Assembly (NCBI RefSeq): GCF_023650955.1
Contig: NZ_CP098039.1
Coordinates: 2,418,001 to 2,482,000 of the forward strand
Direction of reading: 5' to 3'
Source: Thermosynechococcus sp. HN-54
GTDB lineage: Bacteria > Cyanobacteriota > Cyanobacteriia > Thermosynechococcales > Thermosynechococcaceae
DNA: 64,000 nucleotides
The notes beneath the pieces were generated by a model, which was not told the origin of the DNA, did no database searches, and saw only the letters and a program-made list of their open reading frames with translations. The first letter of the stretch is position 1; each line of letters starts with the position of its first letter. This document shows, piece after piece, positions 1-8,735 of the stretch. The position numbers and the translations under genes were made by a program.

Positions 1-24
1 CGCCACACCTGGGACAAAAACGGC

Positions 25-306
25 TTATTCAGTGGGTTCAATGGTACTTGTCAGTCCTGCCATTTTCAGGCCTTCACAGTAAAACTCGGCGTGCTCAAGG
101 GCACAGGTAATCACCAAGGCCACCCCCGTTAGGTGCGCCTCCATCATAATATCCACGGCTTGGGGCTGGGTGAGGCTCGGCACAGTCTTCAGCAATACCT
201 CCACCACATACTCCATGGAGTTGACATTGTCATTGTGAAGGAGCACCCGATAGCGGGGAGCCAACTTGCGAACGGTTGCTGGTTTTTCAATGGTTTGCAC
301 TGACAT
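25..306 (-). CDS. clpS: ATP-dependent Clp protease adaptor ClpS
   Basis: ClpS delivers N-degron substrates to the ClpC/ClpA ATPase of the Clp protease in the cytosol. The 93-residue protein has the family core: an extended N-terminus, then a YRVLLHNDNVNSMEYVV segment (about residues 19-35) that forms the substrate-binding face, and a C-terminal stretch with HAEFYCEGL. The length is typical. An in-frame ATG lies 18 bases further upstream (324), but the start at 306 (MSVQTIEKP) fits the family better. It is transcribed toward the left window edge; the next gene on the same strand, lysS, lies beyond a gap of about 110 bases. The family call is secure; which ClpS paralogue it is was not resolved. 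Confidence 0.93.
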   Translation of the reverse strand: MSVQTIEKPATVRKLAPRYRVLLHNDNVNSMEYVVEVLLKTVPSLTQPQAVDIMMEAHLTGVALVITCALEHAEFYCEGLKMAGLTSTIEPTE

Positions 307-417
307 TGTTGGCCATGCCTCCATTCAGCGTAAGTCATTTAGCAAAAGCAAATCAGTCATTCGGCAAATTATGCTTAAGATTTTAGCAAACAGCTCAAAG
401 TTGACCACCCCAATCGC

Positions 418-1920
418 TTATTCGGGACGCAACAGTGGAAAAGCAATCACATCGCGAATACTAGGCGAATCGGTTAGTAACATGACCAAGCGATCAATGC
501 CAATGCCTAAGCCGCCGGTCGGTGGCATTCCGTATTCGAGGGCTGTGAGAAAATCTTCATCGACACTATGGGCTTCCAAATCCCCAGCCGCTTTGCGCCG
601 TGCCTGTTCTTCCAAACGCTGCCGTTGATCCAGCGGATCCGTTAACTCCGAAAAACTATTGGCATGTTCGCGACCAACAATAAATAATTCAAATCGCTCC
701 ACCAGTCCGGGTTGGCTGCGGTGGGGCTTAGCCAAGGGCGAAATTTCCACAGGGTAGTCGAGCACAAATGTGGGTTGAATCAATGTGGGTTCAACGGTTT
801 GCTCAAAGACTTCGTTGAGCACGCGGCCAATCGTATCACAGGTGTCTAAGTCTTTTACCCCTGCTTTTTGGGCTGCTTTCTTCGCCGCTGCTAGATCGCT
901 CAATTGGCGAAAATCAATCCCAGTGGCTTGCAACACTGCATCGTGCATGGTCACCCGTCGCCACGGGGGCGTCAGATCAATCGTTTCCCCCTGGTAGGTG
1001 ATCTTGAGCGTGCCCAACACCTCCATTGCCGCTGTGGTGATGATTGCCTCCGTCAGCGTCATCATATCGTTGTAGTCGGCGTAGGCCTGATAGACCTCAA
1101 TGGAGGTAAATTCAGGGTTGTGCTTGGTTGAGATGCCCTCATTACGAAAGATGCGCCCCAGTTCATAGACCTTCTCAAAACCACCGACAATCAGGCGCTT
1201 CAGGTGCAGTTCTGTGGCAATGCGCAAGTAAAGCTGCATTTCCAAGGTGTTGTGGTAGGTGATGAAAGGACGCGCCTCCGCCCCCCCAGCTTCCGCCTGC
1301 AACACCGGCGTTTCAATTTCAATAAAGCCCTGCTCATTGAGGTAGCGACGAATGGCGGCAGTAATCAGCGCCCGTTTGCGGAAGGTATCGCGGACTTGGG
1401 GGTTGACGATGAGATCCACGTAGCGCTGGCGATAACGTTTTTCCACATCGGTGAGGCCATGCCATTTATCCGGCAGGGGCAGCAATGATTTCGTCAGCAG
1501 GCTGTAGGTTTCGACCACGACGGAGAGTTCACCCTTTTCCGTGCGTTTGAGGGTGCCCACAGCGCCAAGGATATCGCCGACATCGGTGAGGTGCTTCAAA
1601 TCGGCAAAGGCAGCTTCTCCCATCGCTTGGGTAATGGTTTGCTTATCGAGGTAAAGCTGAATCGTGCCACTCTCATCTTGAAGCATAAAAAAGGCGAGCT
1701 TGCCAAAGACGCGCCGCGCCATAATGCGACCAGCAACACTCACGCGATCGCCCACCGCTTCGCCCGCAGCTAAGTGGGCATATTTCTCTTGCAAAACAGC
1801 AGCCGTATGCGTCCGTTCCCAGCGATAGGCATAGGGAGTCATGCCCCGCTCTTGCAGGGTTTTGGCTTTCTCAATGCGTGTTGCCCGAATCTCAGCGCCC
1901 GTCGCCCCCACGTCGGCCAT
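418..1920 (-). CDS. lysS: lysyl-tRNA synthetase (class II)
   Basis: Charges tRNA-Lys with lysine in the cytosol. The 500-residue protein has the LysS layout: an N-terminal OB-fold anticodon-binding domain (about residues 55-160), then a class II catalytic core with motif 2 around [11 protein letters not shown] (about 255) and motif 3 [13 protein letters not shown] near the C-terminus. Length and start ([15 protein letters not shown]) match bacterial LysS. The 132 bases between this start and the divergent ppk start must hold promoters for both genes. Nothing looks disrupted. Confidence 0.97.
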   Translation of the reverse strand: MADVGATGAEIRATRIEKAKTLQERGMTPYAYRWERTHTAAVLQEKYAHLAAGEAVGDRVSVAGRIMARRVFGKLAFFMLQDESGTIQLYLDKQTITQAMGEAAFADLKHLTDVGDILGAVGTLKRTEKGELSVVVETYSLLTKSLLPLPDKWHGLTDVEKRYRQRYVDLIVNPQVRDTFRKRALITAAIRRYLNEQGFIEIETPVLQAEAGGAEARPFITYHNTLEMQLYLRIATELHLKRLIVGGFEKVYELGRIFRNEGISTKHNPEFTSIEVYQAYADYNDMMTLTEAIITTAAMEVLGTLKITYQGETIDLTPPWRRVTMHDAVLQATGIDFRQLSDLAAAKKAAQKAGVKDLDTCDTIGRVLNEVFEQTVEPTLIQPTFVLDYPVEISPLAKPHRSQPGLVERFELFIVGREHANSFSELTDPLDQRQRLEEQARRKAAGDLEAHSVDEDFLTALEYGMPPTGGLGIGIDRLVMLLTDSPSIRDVIAFPLLRPE

Positions 1921-2052
1921 ATTCGCAAAACATCTCCACGATTAGCAAACGTTAACCTTCTCATTGTACGCTCTGGAATCGGTACCAACGCTGCTAAAGG
2001 GGAATCGAGTACAGTGGATGCTAGTGCAACTGACAACGTAGAACAAACGGCT

Positions 2053-4251
2053 ATGACCCCTGCGAAGTCCCCTCGCCGTAAAGTCTCTAACCCCATTGAC
2101 CTCCAGAATCCCCAGTACTACTTCAACCGCTCCCTCAGCTGGCTGGAATTCAATAAGCGGGTTCTTCACGAGGCCTACGACCCCCGCACACCGCTACTAG
2201 AGCGGCTCAAATTTATGGCCATTTTTAGTTCCAACTTGGATGAGTTCTTTATGGTGCGGGTGGCGGGTTTGAAGCAGCAAGTCGAAAGTGGCATTGTCCA
2301 AGGCGGGGCTGACGGGATGCCCCCTGCAGAGCAATTGCAAGCTGTACGCCAATATCTGCTGCCGATTGTTACTGAGCAACACCGCTATTTCGAGCAGGAA
2401 CTGCGTGCTCTTTTGGCCAAGGAAGCCATTTTTCTCACCCGCTTTAATGAACTGGCGCCCGAACAGCAGGCTTACTTGAATGACTACTTCCAGGCCCAGG
2501 TTTTCCCTGTCCTCACCCCCCTAGCGGTGGATCCAGCGCACCCGTTTCCCTACATTTCCAGCCTCAGCTTGAATCTAGCGGTTCTGATTCGAGACCCAGA
2601 ATCTGGCCAAGAGCGATTGGCACGGGTTAAAGTCCCGAATCGCTTTCCGCGGTTTGTTGCCCTGCCTCAGCATTTGCACTCGCCCCAAGGCGCCCATTGG
2701 GTTGGGGTTCCCCTTGAAGAAATTATTGCCCACAACCTTGGTGCCCTCTTTCCGGGCATGGAGATTCAAGCCTACTTTGCCTTTCGCATTACCCGTAGTG
2801 CCGACCTCGAACTAGAAACGGACAAGGCGGATGATTTACTGATTGCGATTGAACAGGAAATTCGCAAGCGTCGCTTTGGCTCGGTGGTGCGTCTAGAGGT
2901 GCAGCGCGGTCTGCCACCACTGTTGAGGCAAACTCTCATGGAGGAGATGGATCTCGAGGAAATTGATGTCTATGAACTCGATGGTCTGTTGTGCCTCAAT
3001 GATCTTTTCGCTTTTATGAGCTTGCCCTTGCCCCACTTGAAGGATCCAGAATGGCACCCCCAAGTGCCACCCCGTTTCCAGCGGGTGGAGGAGCGGGAGT
3101 CAATGTTTGACACCACCAGTGAAATCACAACTCTCGGCACCGACTACTGGGAAGCCGTGGCTAATGAACTATTTAGCCTGATTCGTGAGGGGGATGTTCT
3201 TGTGCACCACCCCTACCATTCCTTTGCAGCAACGGTGCAGCGATTTATTACCTTGGCTGCCCACGATCCACAGGTGCTAGCGATTAAGATGACGCTTTAT
3301 CGCACCTCAGGAGACTCGCCGATTGTCAGTGCCCTAATCAAGGCGGCAGAAAATGGCAAACAAGTGGCGGTCTTGGTGGAATTGAAGGCGCGCTTTGACG
3401 AAGAGAATAATATCCTCTGGGCACGGAAGCTAGAAAAAGTGGGTGTGCATGTGGTCTATGGCGTCCCCGGCTTGAAAACCCACACCAAAACAGTTCTGGT
3501 GGTGCGCCAAGAGGCGGGGCAAATTCGCCGTTATGTCCACATTGGTACGGGCAATTACAATCCCAAAACAGCGGGACTCTACGAGGACTTGGGGCTGTTT
3601 TCTTGCCGTGAGGAATTGGGCGCAGATCTCTCAGAATTGTTTAACGTCCTCACGGGCTATTCCCGCCAACGGGATTATCGCAAGCTCCTCGTTGCACCGG
3701 TTACCATGCGCGATCGCACCCTGCAACTGATTTACCGTGAGATTGAACACGCCCGCAATGGTCACCCCGGCCGAATTATTGCCAAGATGAATGCAATCAC
3801 AGATACGCAGGTGATTCGTGCCCTCTATGAAGCCTCTCAAGCTGGTGTGGAAATTGATCTCATTATTCGTGGCATGTGCTGTCTGCGACCAGGGGTACCG
3901 GGGGTGAGCGATCGCATTCGCGTGATCAGTATCATTGGTCGCTTCTTGGAGCACTCACGGATTTTCTATTTTGGCAACAATGGGGAGCCAGAGTATTACA
4001 TTGGCAGTGCGGACTGGCGATCGCGAAACTTGGATCGCCGTGTTGAAGCCATTACCCCCATTCAAGATCCAACCATTCAAACGGAACTCAAAGCACTGCT
4101 GGAAATTATGTTGGCCGACAATCGCCAAGCGTGGGAGCTGCAACCCGATGGCACCTACCGTCAACGGCAGCCAGCGCCAGACGAGCCAGAGCGCGGTACC
4201 CATAGTGTCCTCATGGCACGCACCCTTAAGGAAATACAAGGTGGTTGCTAG
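2053..4251 (+). CDS. ppk: polyphosphate kinase 1
   Basis: PPK1 reversibly transfers the ATP gamma-phosphate onto polyphosphate. The 732-residue product has the PPK1 N-terminal domain (NRSLSWLEFNKRVL, about residue 22; FSSNLDEFFMVRVAGLKQQ, about 58) and the phospholipase-D-like catalytic domains with HIGTGNYNPKTA, which carries the region of the autophosphorylated histidine. The reading frame stays open 279 bases further upstream into lysS. The ATG at 2053 is chosen because homology begins a few residues after it and it avoids the divergent gene. The stop overlaps that of the convergent ABC exporter in the palindrome CTAG (4248-4251). Confidence 0.95.
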   Translation: MTPAKSPRRKVSNPIDLQNPQYYFNRSLSWLEFNKRVLHEAYDPRTPLLERLKFMAIFSSNLDEFFMVRVAGLKQQVESGIVQGGADGMPPAEQLQAVRQYLLPIVTEQHRYFEQELRALLAKEAIFLTRFNELAPEQQAYLNDYFQAQVFPVLTPLAVDPAHPFPYISSLSLNLAVLIRDPESGQERLARVKVPNRFPRFVALPQHLHSPQGAHWVGVPLEEIIAHNLGALFPGMEIQAYFAFRITRSADLELETDKADDLLIAIEQEIRKRRFGSVVRLEVQRGLPPLLRQTLMEEMDLEEIDVYELDGLLCLNDLFAFMSLPLPHLKDPEWHPQVPPRFQRVEERESMFDTTSEITTLGTDYWEAVANELFSLIREGDVLVHHPYHSFAATVQRFITLAAHDPQVLAIKMTLYRTSGDSPIVSALIKAAENGKQVAVLVELKARFDEENNILWARKLEKVGVHVVYGVPGLKTHTKTVLVVRQEAGQIRRYVHIGTGNYNPKTAGLYEDLGLFSCREELGADLSELFNVLTGYSRQRDYRKLLVAPVTMRDRTLQLIYREIEHARNGHPGRIIAKMNAITDTQVIRALYEASQAGVEIDLIIRGMCCLRPGVPGVSDRIRVISIIGRFLEHSRIFYFGNNGEPEYYIGSADWRSRNLDRRVEAITPIQDPTIQTELKALLEIMLADNRQAWELQPDGTYRQRQPAPDEPERGTHSVLMARTLKEIQGGC

Positions 4252-6071
4252 GTTGCTCCCTGATACCCTTGCGCCATCGCTCGGAATTCCGGACTGATGT
4301 GCAGCAGTTCTTGATAGTTGCCCACAGCCGCCACTTGGCCATTGGCCATGAGGTACAGGCGATCGCACTCCATAACCGTGCTGAGACGGTGAGCAATCAT
4401 GATAATCGTTTTCTCCCCACTCAGGGCTTGGATTGCATCCATGACCCCTGCTTCCGTTTGGTTGTCGAGAGCCGCTGTGGCTTCATCCATAATCAGCACG
4501 GAGGGGTTGTGATAAAGGGCACGGGCAATACCAATTCGCTGCCGCTGTCCTCCCGAAAGGCGCACCCCCCGTTCGCCAACAACAGTATCCAAGCCATCAG
4601 GCAAGCTACGCACAAAGGTGGCTAGCTGAGCCGCTTCTACCGCCGCCCACACAGCCGTTTCATCAATGGCCTCATCCGCCAAGCCAAAGGCAATGTTGCG
4701 CCGCAGCGTGTCATCGGAAAGATAAATGGTTTGGGGAATATAGCCAATCTGTCGTTGCCACTGGGGCAGGTTCTGATAAATACTCTCACCATCCACACGA
4801 ATATCCCCTTGGCTAGGTTCTAGGAGTCCCAGAATCAAATCGACAATCGTCGTTTTCCCTGCTCCTGAGGATCCGACAAAGCCAACCATTTCCCCCTGTT
4901 TGATGGTTAGGGAAACGCCTTGGAGCGCTGGCCTTGCTGCATTCGGATAGGTGTAGTGAACATCAATCAGTTCGAGGCGATCGCGAAAGGGCTTGATAGC
5001 GACAGGTTCTGCCTTGTGAATTTCTAGAGAACGCGCCTCCAAAATGTCATCGTAAATAATATCCACAGAAGCCGAGTAAAAAATGACACTATTCAAACTC
5101 ACCATCAGTCGAGTCGCTGAGGGTAGCAAACGAAAGGCAGCAGCAGCAAACAAAGAGATCAGGGGTAAGACTTGAGTCATTGACCCCCGCTGAATCAAGG
5201 TCAGAATGATAATCAGAATAATGGCTATGACTGCAAGGGTTTCAAAATAGGATCGAGGAAGTTGGTTAATAAAATTCAAGAAAAAATTAGCTCTACGATC
5301 CTCAATCAAATTTTGCTCATAGACATCAAGAAAAACCTGCTCACGACCGAGTACCTTGACTTCCTTAATACCACCCAGTCCCTGATTAATACTTTGCACC
5401 ACCTTTTGGGCATAATGAACCCGCTGAGCACCCACTTGTTTTAGCTTCTCACGAAAAAACCTAAAAAATAAAAAGGAGAGAACCCCTAACACTGTAATAA
5501 CAATAATTGAAACAAAAGGATTACTAAGAATAATGACTGTAAAAATGGCAAAGACAATCATTGATTCTGAAATAATAATCAGTAATGGTAATAAATAGTT
5601 ATTAAAGATATTTGTAGTTTCACCATTAGCGTTTTGAATCAGCTTTGCCGTATTATTTTGCAGATGAAAGGTATAGGGCTTAAATAAATAACTGCGTAAA
5701 AGCATGACTGAAAATTTTCGCTGCTTTTCGTTCAAAAACTTCAACTGAAGATAGTTGCTCCCTGCAATAAACAGGTTCTTGCAGATAAACAGGACAGCAA
5801 AGCTAATACTGAGAATGAGCAGCCATTGATACTCTTCTTGTGGGGTTAAGGGGACTGCACTGTGACGCCAAAACAGAAGATCATTGAGGCGACTGGGTTT
5901 TTCAATAATGGCAATAAAAGGCAGCACTAAGCCGACCCCCAAGGCTTCCCAAATACTGCCAATGAGCATCAAGACACCAATTCCTGCCAGTTGCCAGCGA
6001 TCGCCTGCATCCAACAGCCGCCAAATTTTACCAAGGGAGCGCAGTGCAGGGTGCTTTAACATTCTGCTCAA
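4248..6071 (-). CDS. ABC exporter, fused permease-ATPase (MsbA/lipid-exporter type)
   Basis: A 607-residue half-transporter: a six-helix membrane domain (about residues 20-330) followed by a nucleotide-binding domain with Walker A GSSGAGKTT, signature LSGGQRQRIGIARAL and Walker B VLIMDEATAALD. Such proteins dimerise in the inner membrane and export lipids, polysaccharides or peptides; the substrate cannot be read from the sequence. No accessory gene is adjacent. The part coding for the membrane domain (about 5050-5800) is clearly richer in A+T than its neighbours and less biased toward the local codons, which could mean transfer. Its last bases overlap the end of ppk. Confidence 0.85.
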   Translation of the reverse strand: MSRMLKHPALRSLGKIWRLLDAGDRWQLAGIGVLMLIGSIWEALGVGLVLPFIAIIEKPSRLNDLLFWRHSAVPLTPQEEYQWLLILSISFAVLFICKNLFIAGSNYLQLKFLNEKQRKFSVMLLRSYLFKPYTFHLQNNTAKLIQNANGETTNIFNNYLLPLLIIISESMIVFAIFTVIILSNPFVSIIVITVLGVLSFLFFRFFREKLKQVGAQRVHYAQKVVQSINQGLGGIKEVKVLGREQVFLDVYEQNLIEDRRANFFLNFINQLPRSYFETLAVIAIILIIILTLIQRGSMTQVLPLISLFAAAAFRLLPSATRLMVSLNSVIFYSASVDIIYDDILEARSLEIHKAEPVAIKPFRDRLELIDVHYTYPNAARPALQGVSLTIKQGEMVGFVGSSGAGKTTIVDLILGLLEPSQGDIRVDGESIYQNLPQWQRQIGYIPQTIYLSDDTLRRNIAFGLADEAIDETAVWAAVEAAQLATFVRSLPDGLDTVVGERGVRLSGGQRQRIGIARALYHNPSVLIMDEATAALDNQTEAGVMDAIQALSGEKTIIMIAHRLSTVMECDRLYLMANGQVAAVGNYQELLHISPEFRAMAQGYQGAT

Positions 6072-6101
6072 CGATGTAACAACGCCTTAATCTTAGGCCA
6101 C

Positions 6102-6881
6102 TTATGCCCAAGTCGTGCTTCCTAGGTCTGGGGGAATATCTTGCCAGCGGCCTTGACCAACCGCGCGAATAGCCTCCCGCAAATCCACTGCCTTGGTGTA
6201 GAGCGCCTTGCCGACGATCGCCCCCGATAGGCCATGAGGCGTTAGGGCAAAAAGGCTCAGAATATCCGTCAGAGAACTCACGCCACCCGATGCAATGACC
6301 GGGCGATCAGTTGCTGCCAATAACTGCCGCAGGGCTGGAATATTCGGGCCTTGGAGGGTGCCATCCCGCTGAATATCGGTGTAAACAAACCCCGCCACCC
6401 CCATTGCTGCCATTTTTTGGGCGAGATCTGTTGCCAAGATGGTTGAGGTTTCTAGCCAACCCCGTGTGGCCACATAGCCATCGCGAGCATCCAGCCCTAC
6501 CCAAATGCGTCCAGGGTATGCTGCAGCCAAACTGGCCACTAGCTCTGGATCTTCAAGAGCCACGGTACCCAAAATGGCGCGATTGACGCCTTGGAGGAAA
6601 AGATCAGCAACCGCTTGGCGCGATCGCAAGCCGCCTCCCACCTGTACAGGAATTTCAAGGGAGGCGACAATCTTGGCAATCAGATCATAATTTCGCGGTT
6701 CTCCCGTCTTGGCCGCATCGAGGTCAACCACATGTAAGCGGGGAGCACCCAACCGTTGCCAGTAGAGGGCGACTTTTACAGGATCATCATGAAAAACCTT
6801 GACCTTACCATAGTCCCCTTGCACTAGGCGCACACATTTGCCGTCAAGTAAATCAATGGCGGGGATAACATCCATTGGCAT
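6102..6881 (-). CDS. hisA: HisA, ProFAR isomerase of histidine synthesis
   Basis: Catalyses the Amadori rearrangement of ProFAR to PRFAR, the fourth step of histidine synthesis. The 259-residue (beta-alpha)8 barrel shows the two catalytic aspartates in VIPAIDLLDGKCVRL (about residue 10) and YTDIQRDGTLQGPN (about 130), and the phosphate-binding loops IQVGGGLR-like (PVQVGGGLRS) and IASGGVSS. A start at MPMDVIP or two codons later is equally plausible. It is not in a his operon here; hisIE lies about 15 kb away on the same strand, which is usual for cyanobacteria. The next gene downstream on this strand is the ABC exporter, 30 bases on, and co-transcription is possible. Confidence 0.96.
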   Translation of the reverse strand: MPMDVIPAIDLLDGKCVRLVQGDYGKVKVFHDDPVKVALYWQRLGAPRLHVVDLDAAKTGEPRNYDLIAKIVASLEIPVQVGGGLRSRQAVADLFLQGVNRAILGTVALEDPELVASLAAAYPGRIWVGLDARDGYVATRGWLETSTILATDLAQKMAAMGVAGFVYTDIQRDGTLQGPNIPALRQLLAATDRPVIASGGVSSLTDILSLFALTPHGLSGAIVGKALYTKAVDLREAIRAVGQGRWQDIPPDLGSTTWA

Positions 6882-7254
6882 CAGAAATCCTTATTGAAAA
6901 ATTGAAAATTTAAGGGTAACTCCCATCCTAGCAGTCACAAAGGGTTATGCGCATGAGAGGATTAGTAAAGAAGGCTGGGGATGAGTGAACCTGTAACCCG
7001 TTCGGAGTTGAGCCAAGTGTTGGATGCTATCCAAATGGAGACGCTACCCTTGGAAGCCCGCTTATTTTTGCGGGTAAACAGCTTCATGTTCGTGTGGACA
7101 CCAAATCGAAACTGAATGTCTACCTACTGTTTACCCACAAAGGGTACCCAAACATACCCGAAAATACCTATCTCATCGTCGCATTTGAGACTATTAAGGG
7201 CATCTCAGAATCCCTAAATGCCCGAAATTGCGTAGTTTTGGGGGTTTTAGAGGA
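6882..7254. other. 373-base gap upstream of hisA, with one 44-codon ORF
   Basis: This stretch lies between the hisA start and tRNA-Gly. Its left part must hold the minus-strand hisA promoter. The only plausible coding content is the short plus-strand ORF at 6981-7115. After that ORF a second frame continues for a while (DTKSKLNVYLLFTHKGYP) but it runs through the tRNA gene, so it is not a real gene as it stands. No riboswitch or repeat was seen. Confidence 0.5.
6981..7115 (+). CDS. short unrecognised ORF, 44 codons, possibly a gene remnant
   Basis: An ATG preceded by GGGG opens a 44-residue frame beginning MSEPVTRSELSQVLDAIQ and ending WTPNRN. The first 30 residues look like a real soluble helical protein start (TLPLEARLFLR). 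The last few are unconvincing, and another frame picks up at about 7080. This would fit a frameshifted N-terminal fragment of a longer gene stranded beside a tRNA, a common integration site. The protein was not recognised. It may also be a chance ORF. Confidence 0.3.
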   Translation: MSEPVTRSELSQVLDAIQMETLPLEARLFLRVNSFMFVWTPNRN

Positions 7255-7326
7255 AGCGGACGATGGGATTCGAACCCACGGCGTTCAGCTTGGGAAGCTG
7301 ACATTCTACCACTGAATTACGTCCGC
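7255..7326 (-). tRNA. tRNA-Gly (anticodon CCC)
   Basis: On the minus strand this 72-base gene folds as a cloverleaf. The acceptor stem is GCGGACG/CGTCCGC, the D arm contains TTCAGTGGTAGAA, the anticodon stem is TCAGC/GCTGA around the loop TTCCCAA (anticodon CCC), and the T arm is CGTGG-GTTCGAA-CCCATCG-like. The discriminator base is U, as usual for bacterial glycine tRNAs. The 3' CCA is not encoded. Confidence 0.96.
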
Positions 7327-7345
7327 AGTATTGCAACTTATGATT

Positions 7346-7744
7346 CTAGCATGAACTCTGCGGTTGGCGACGGTGTTCGACCGTAATTACCGTATGCACA
7401 TTCCCACGGGGGGCAAAGTCCCCTTTGATTTTCATATACAGCGGATCGCAGGCAGCCACGAGATCATCAAGGACTTGATTCACCGCTTCTTCATGGGAAA
7501 TGTAGCGATCGCGATAACTGTTGATATAAAGCTTAATGGCTTTCAGTTCCACGACCTTCTCATGGGGAATATAGCTGACATAGAGTGTGGCAAAGTCAGG
7601 ATAGCCTGAAAATGGACACTTGCAGGTAAACTCTGGCAGTGTGATATCAATCGTGTATTCGCGACCGGGACGCGGATTGGGAAATGTGATCAGTTGACCT
7701 TCCTGAATGGCGCGTTCACCGTATTTCATTTCTGATGTTTGCAT
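7346..7744 (-). CDS. queF: QueF, NADPH-dependent preQ0 reductase
   Basis: Reduces 7-cyano-7-deazaguanine (preQ0) to preQ1 in queuosine synthesis. At 132 residues it is the short, unimodular type of QueF. The catalytic region FTCKCPFSGYPDFA (about residues 39-52) contains the nucleophilic cysteine (KCPFSG) and the following aspartate (PDFA), and VELKAIKLYINSYRD is the QueF substrate-binding stretch. It lies 19 bases from tRNA-Gly on the same strand. Glycine tRNAs are not queuosine substrates, so the proximity is probably incidental. No preQ1 riboswitch hairpin was recognised in the bases before its start. Confidence 0.95.
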   Translation of the reverse strand: MQTSEMKYGERAIQEGQLITFPNPRPGREYTIDITLPEFTCKCPFSGYPDFATLYVSYIPHEKVVELKAIKLYINSYRDRYISHEEAVNQVLDDLVAACDPLYMKIKGDFAPRGNVHTVITVEHRRQPQSSC

Positions 7745-7873
7745 GCCTATTGATCTCAGCGTTAAGAACTGCCCAAAACCATTCTTTTATAAACTTTATC
7801 AAGATTTAGACGGCGGTGGCCTCCATCCCAGTGTGCTAGCGTCAGAATAGGGGAGAGAGGTTATGGAGGCGAG

Positions 7874-8119
7874 ATGGCCATGAAACGTTATCAGCCCAAT
7901 GGCACCCCTCTCTCAGAGGCCGATAAAGCTGAATTGGCGCAACTCAAGCGACTCTTAGAGCGGGCGATCGCTGACGGCATACTGACGGCAGATGAAATGG
8001 CACAGATCAAACAACAAATTCGCGCCGATGGCAAAGTCACCTACGAAGAGCTAGAGCTTTACCGCCAGTTGGTCGAGGAGAAAATCTACCAAGGGCTGCT
8101 GGTGCGGGAAATCTCCTAG
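7874..8119 (+). CDS. small acidic helical protein, function unknown
   Basis: An 81-residue, highly charged, helix-rich protein (LAQLKRLLERAIADGILTADEMAQIKQ, then ADGKVTYEELELYRQLVEEK). The two segments with ADGILTADE and ADGKVTYEE resemble TerB-like or EF-hand-like acidic loops, but the resemblance is too weak to name a family. GGAGGCGAG immediately precedes the ATG at 7874 and acts as the ribosome-binding site; an ATG two codons later is an alternative. It sits alone between the divergently transcribed queF and the convergent fasciclin gene. It is likely real because the codon use fits its neighbours and the protein has a coherent composition. Confidence 0.7.
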   Translation: MAMKRYQPNGTPLSEADKAELAQLKRLLERAIADGILTADEMAQIKQQIRADGKVTYEELELYRQLVEEKIYQGLLVREIS

Positions 8120-8123
8120 AGGA

Positions 8124-8573
8124 CTAGACTTTGTAGGGAACATCCGTGGCCTGAAATGAGTGCGCTGGATCCAGTCCCATCAGGATCACAGTGTCAATGA
8201 CATGGATAATACCGTTCTCCGCTTCAATATCAGCGGCAAGGACAGTGGCGTTTTTGACTTCCAAGGGATGATCGCCATGAATCGGAATGGTGGAACCCTC
8301 GAGGGACGTGACGATCCCCATCTTTTTCAGATCTGCGGCTTTGTAGGCGCCGGCAACGACGTGATACTTGAGAATCCGCGCCAATTGGGGAGGATTTTGC
8401 ACCAAGGAGGTAATGGTGCCGTCGGGCAGCTTGGCAAAGGCCTCATCATTGGGAGCAAACACCGTAAAAGGCCCCGGCGACTGCAACGCTTCCACTAGAT
8501 TCGCGACCTTCACGGCAGTCACCAATGTGGAAAAGCCGGGAGTATTCACTGCAATATCAACGATGGTTGCCAT
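8124..8573 (-). CDS. fasciclin (FAS1) domain protein
   Basis: A single FAS1 domain of 149 residues, found in cell-surface adhesion proteins and in small stand-alone bacterial proteins of unclear role. The H1 motif [15 protein letters not shown] (about residues 43-57) and the H2-region [11 protein letters not shown] near the C-terminus are clear. The frame opens 12 codons further upstream (8609), adding [12 protein letters not shown], but homologues start at [14 protein letters not shown], so 8573 is chosen. With that start there is no signal peptide, as in many cyanobacterial single-FAS1 proteins. It is convergent with the 81-residue protein gene, only 4 bases away. Confidence 0.88.
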   Translation of the reverse strand: MATIVDIAVNTPGFSTLVTAVKVANLVEALQSPGPFTVFAPNDEAFAKLPDGTITSLVQNPPQLARILKYHVVAGAYKAADLKKMGIVTSLEGSTIPIHGDHPLEVKNATVLAADIEAENGIIHVIDTVILMGLDPAHSFQATDVPYKV

Positions 8574-8735
8574 AAAAGCGCGCCCCAAAACTGCGATGAG
8601 AATGCACAACGATGGTTTGCGATCGCCCCATTCAGCAAAGCGAGGGGGATTGTAACAAACGCTAGAATTAGCATACTGAACCCGTGTGCAAGACGCTAGC
8701 GATCAGTGGCGTCACCCAAATAGGGAAATTTAATT

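Noticed and set aside
1774-2052. N-terminal 93-codon extension of the ppk frame.
   Set aside because: It runs antisense through the start of lysS and has no homology to PPK1; the ATG at 2053 fits the family.
7094-7315. Plus-strand 73-codon ORF running through tRNA-Gly.
   Set aside because: Its C-terminal part is just the antisense of the tRNA gene, and the frame has no ribosome-binding site or family match.
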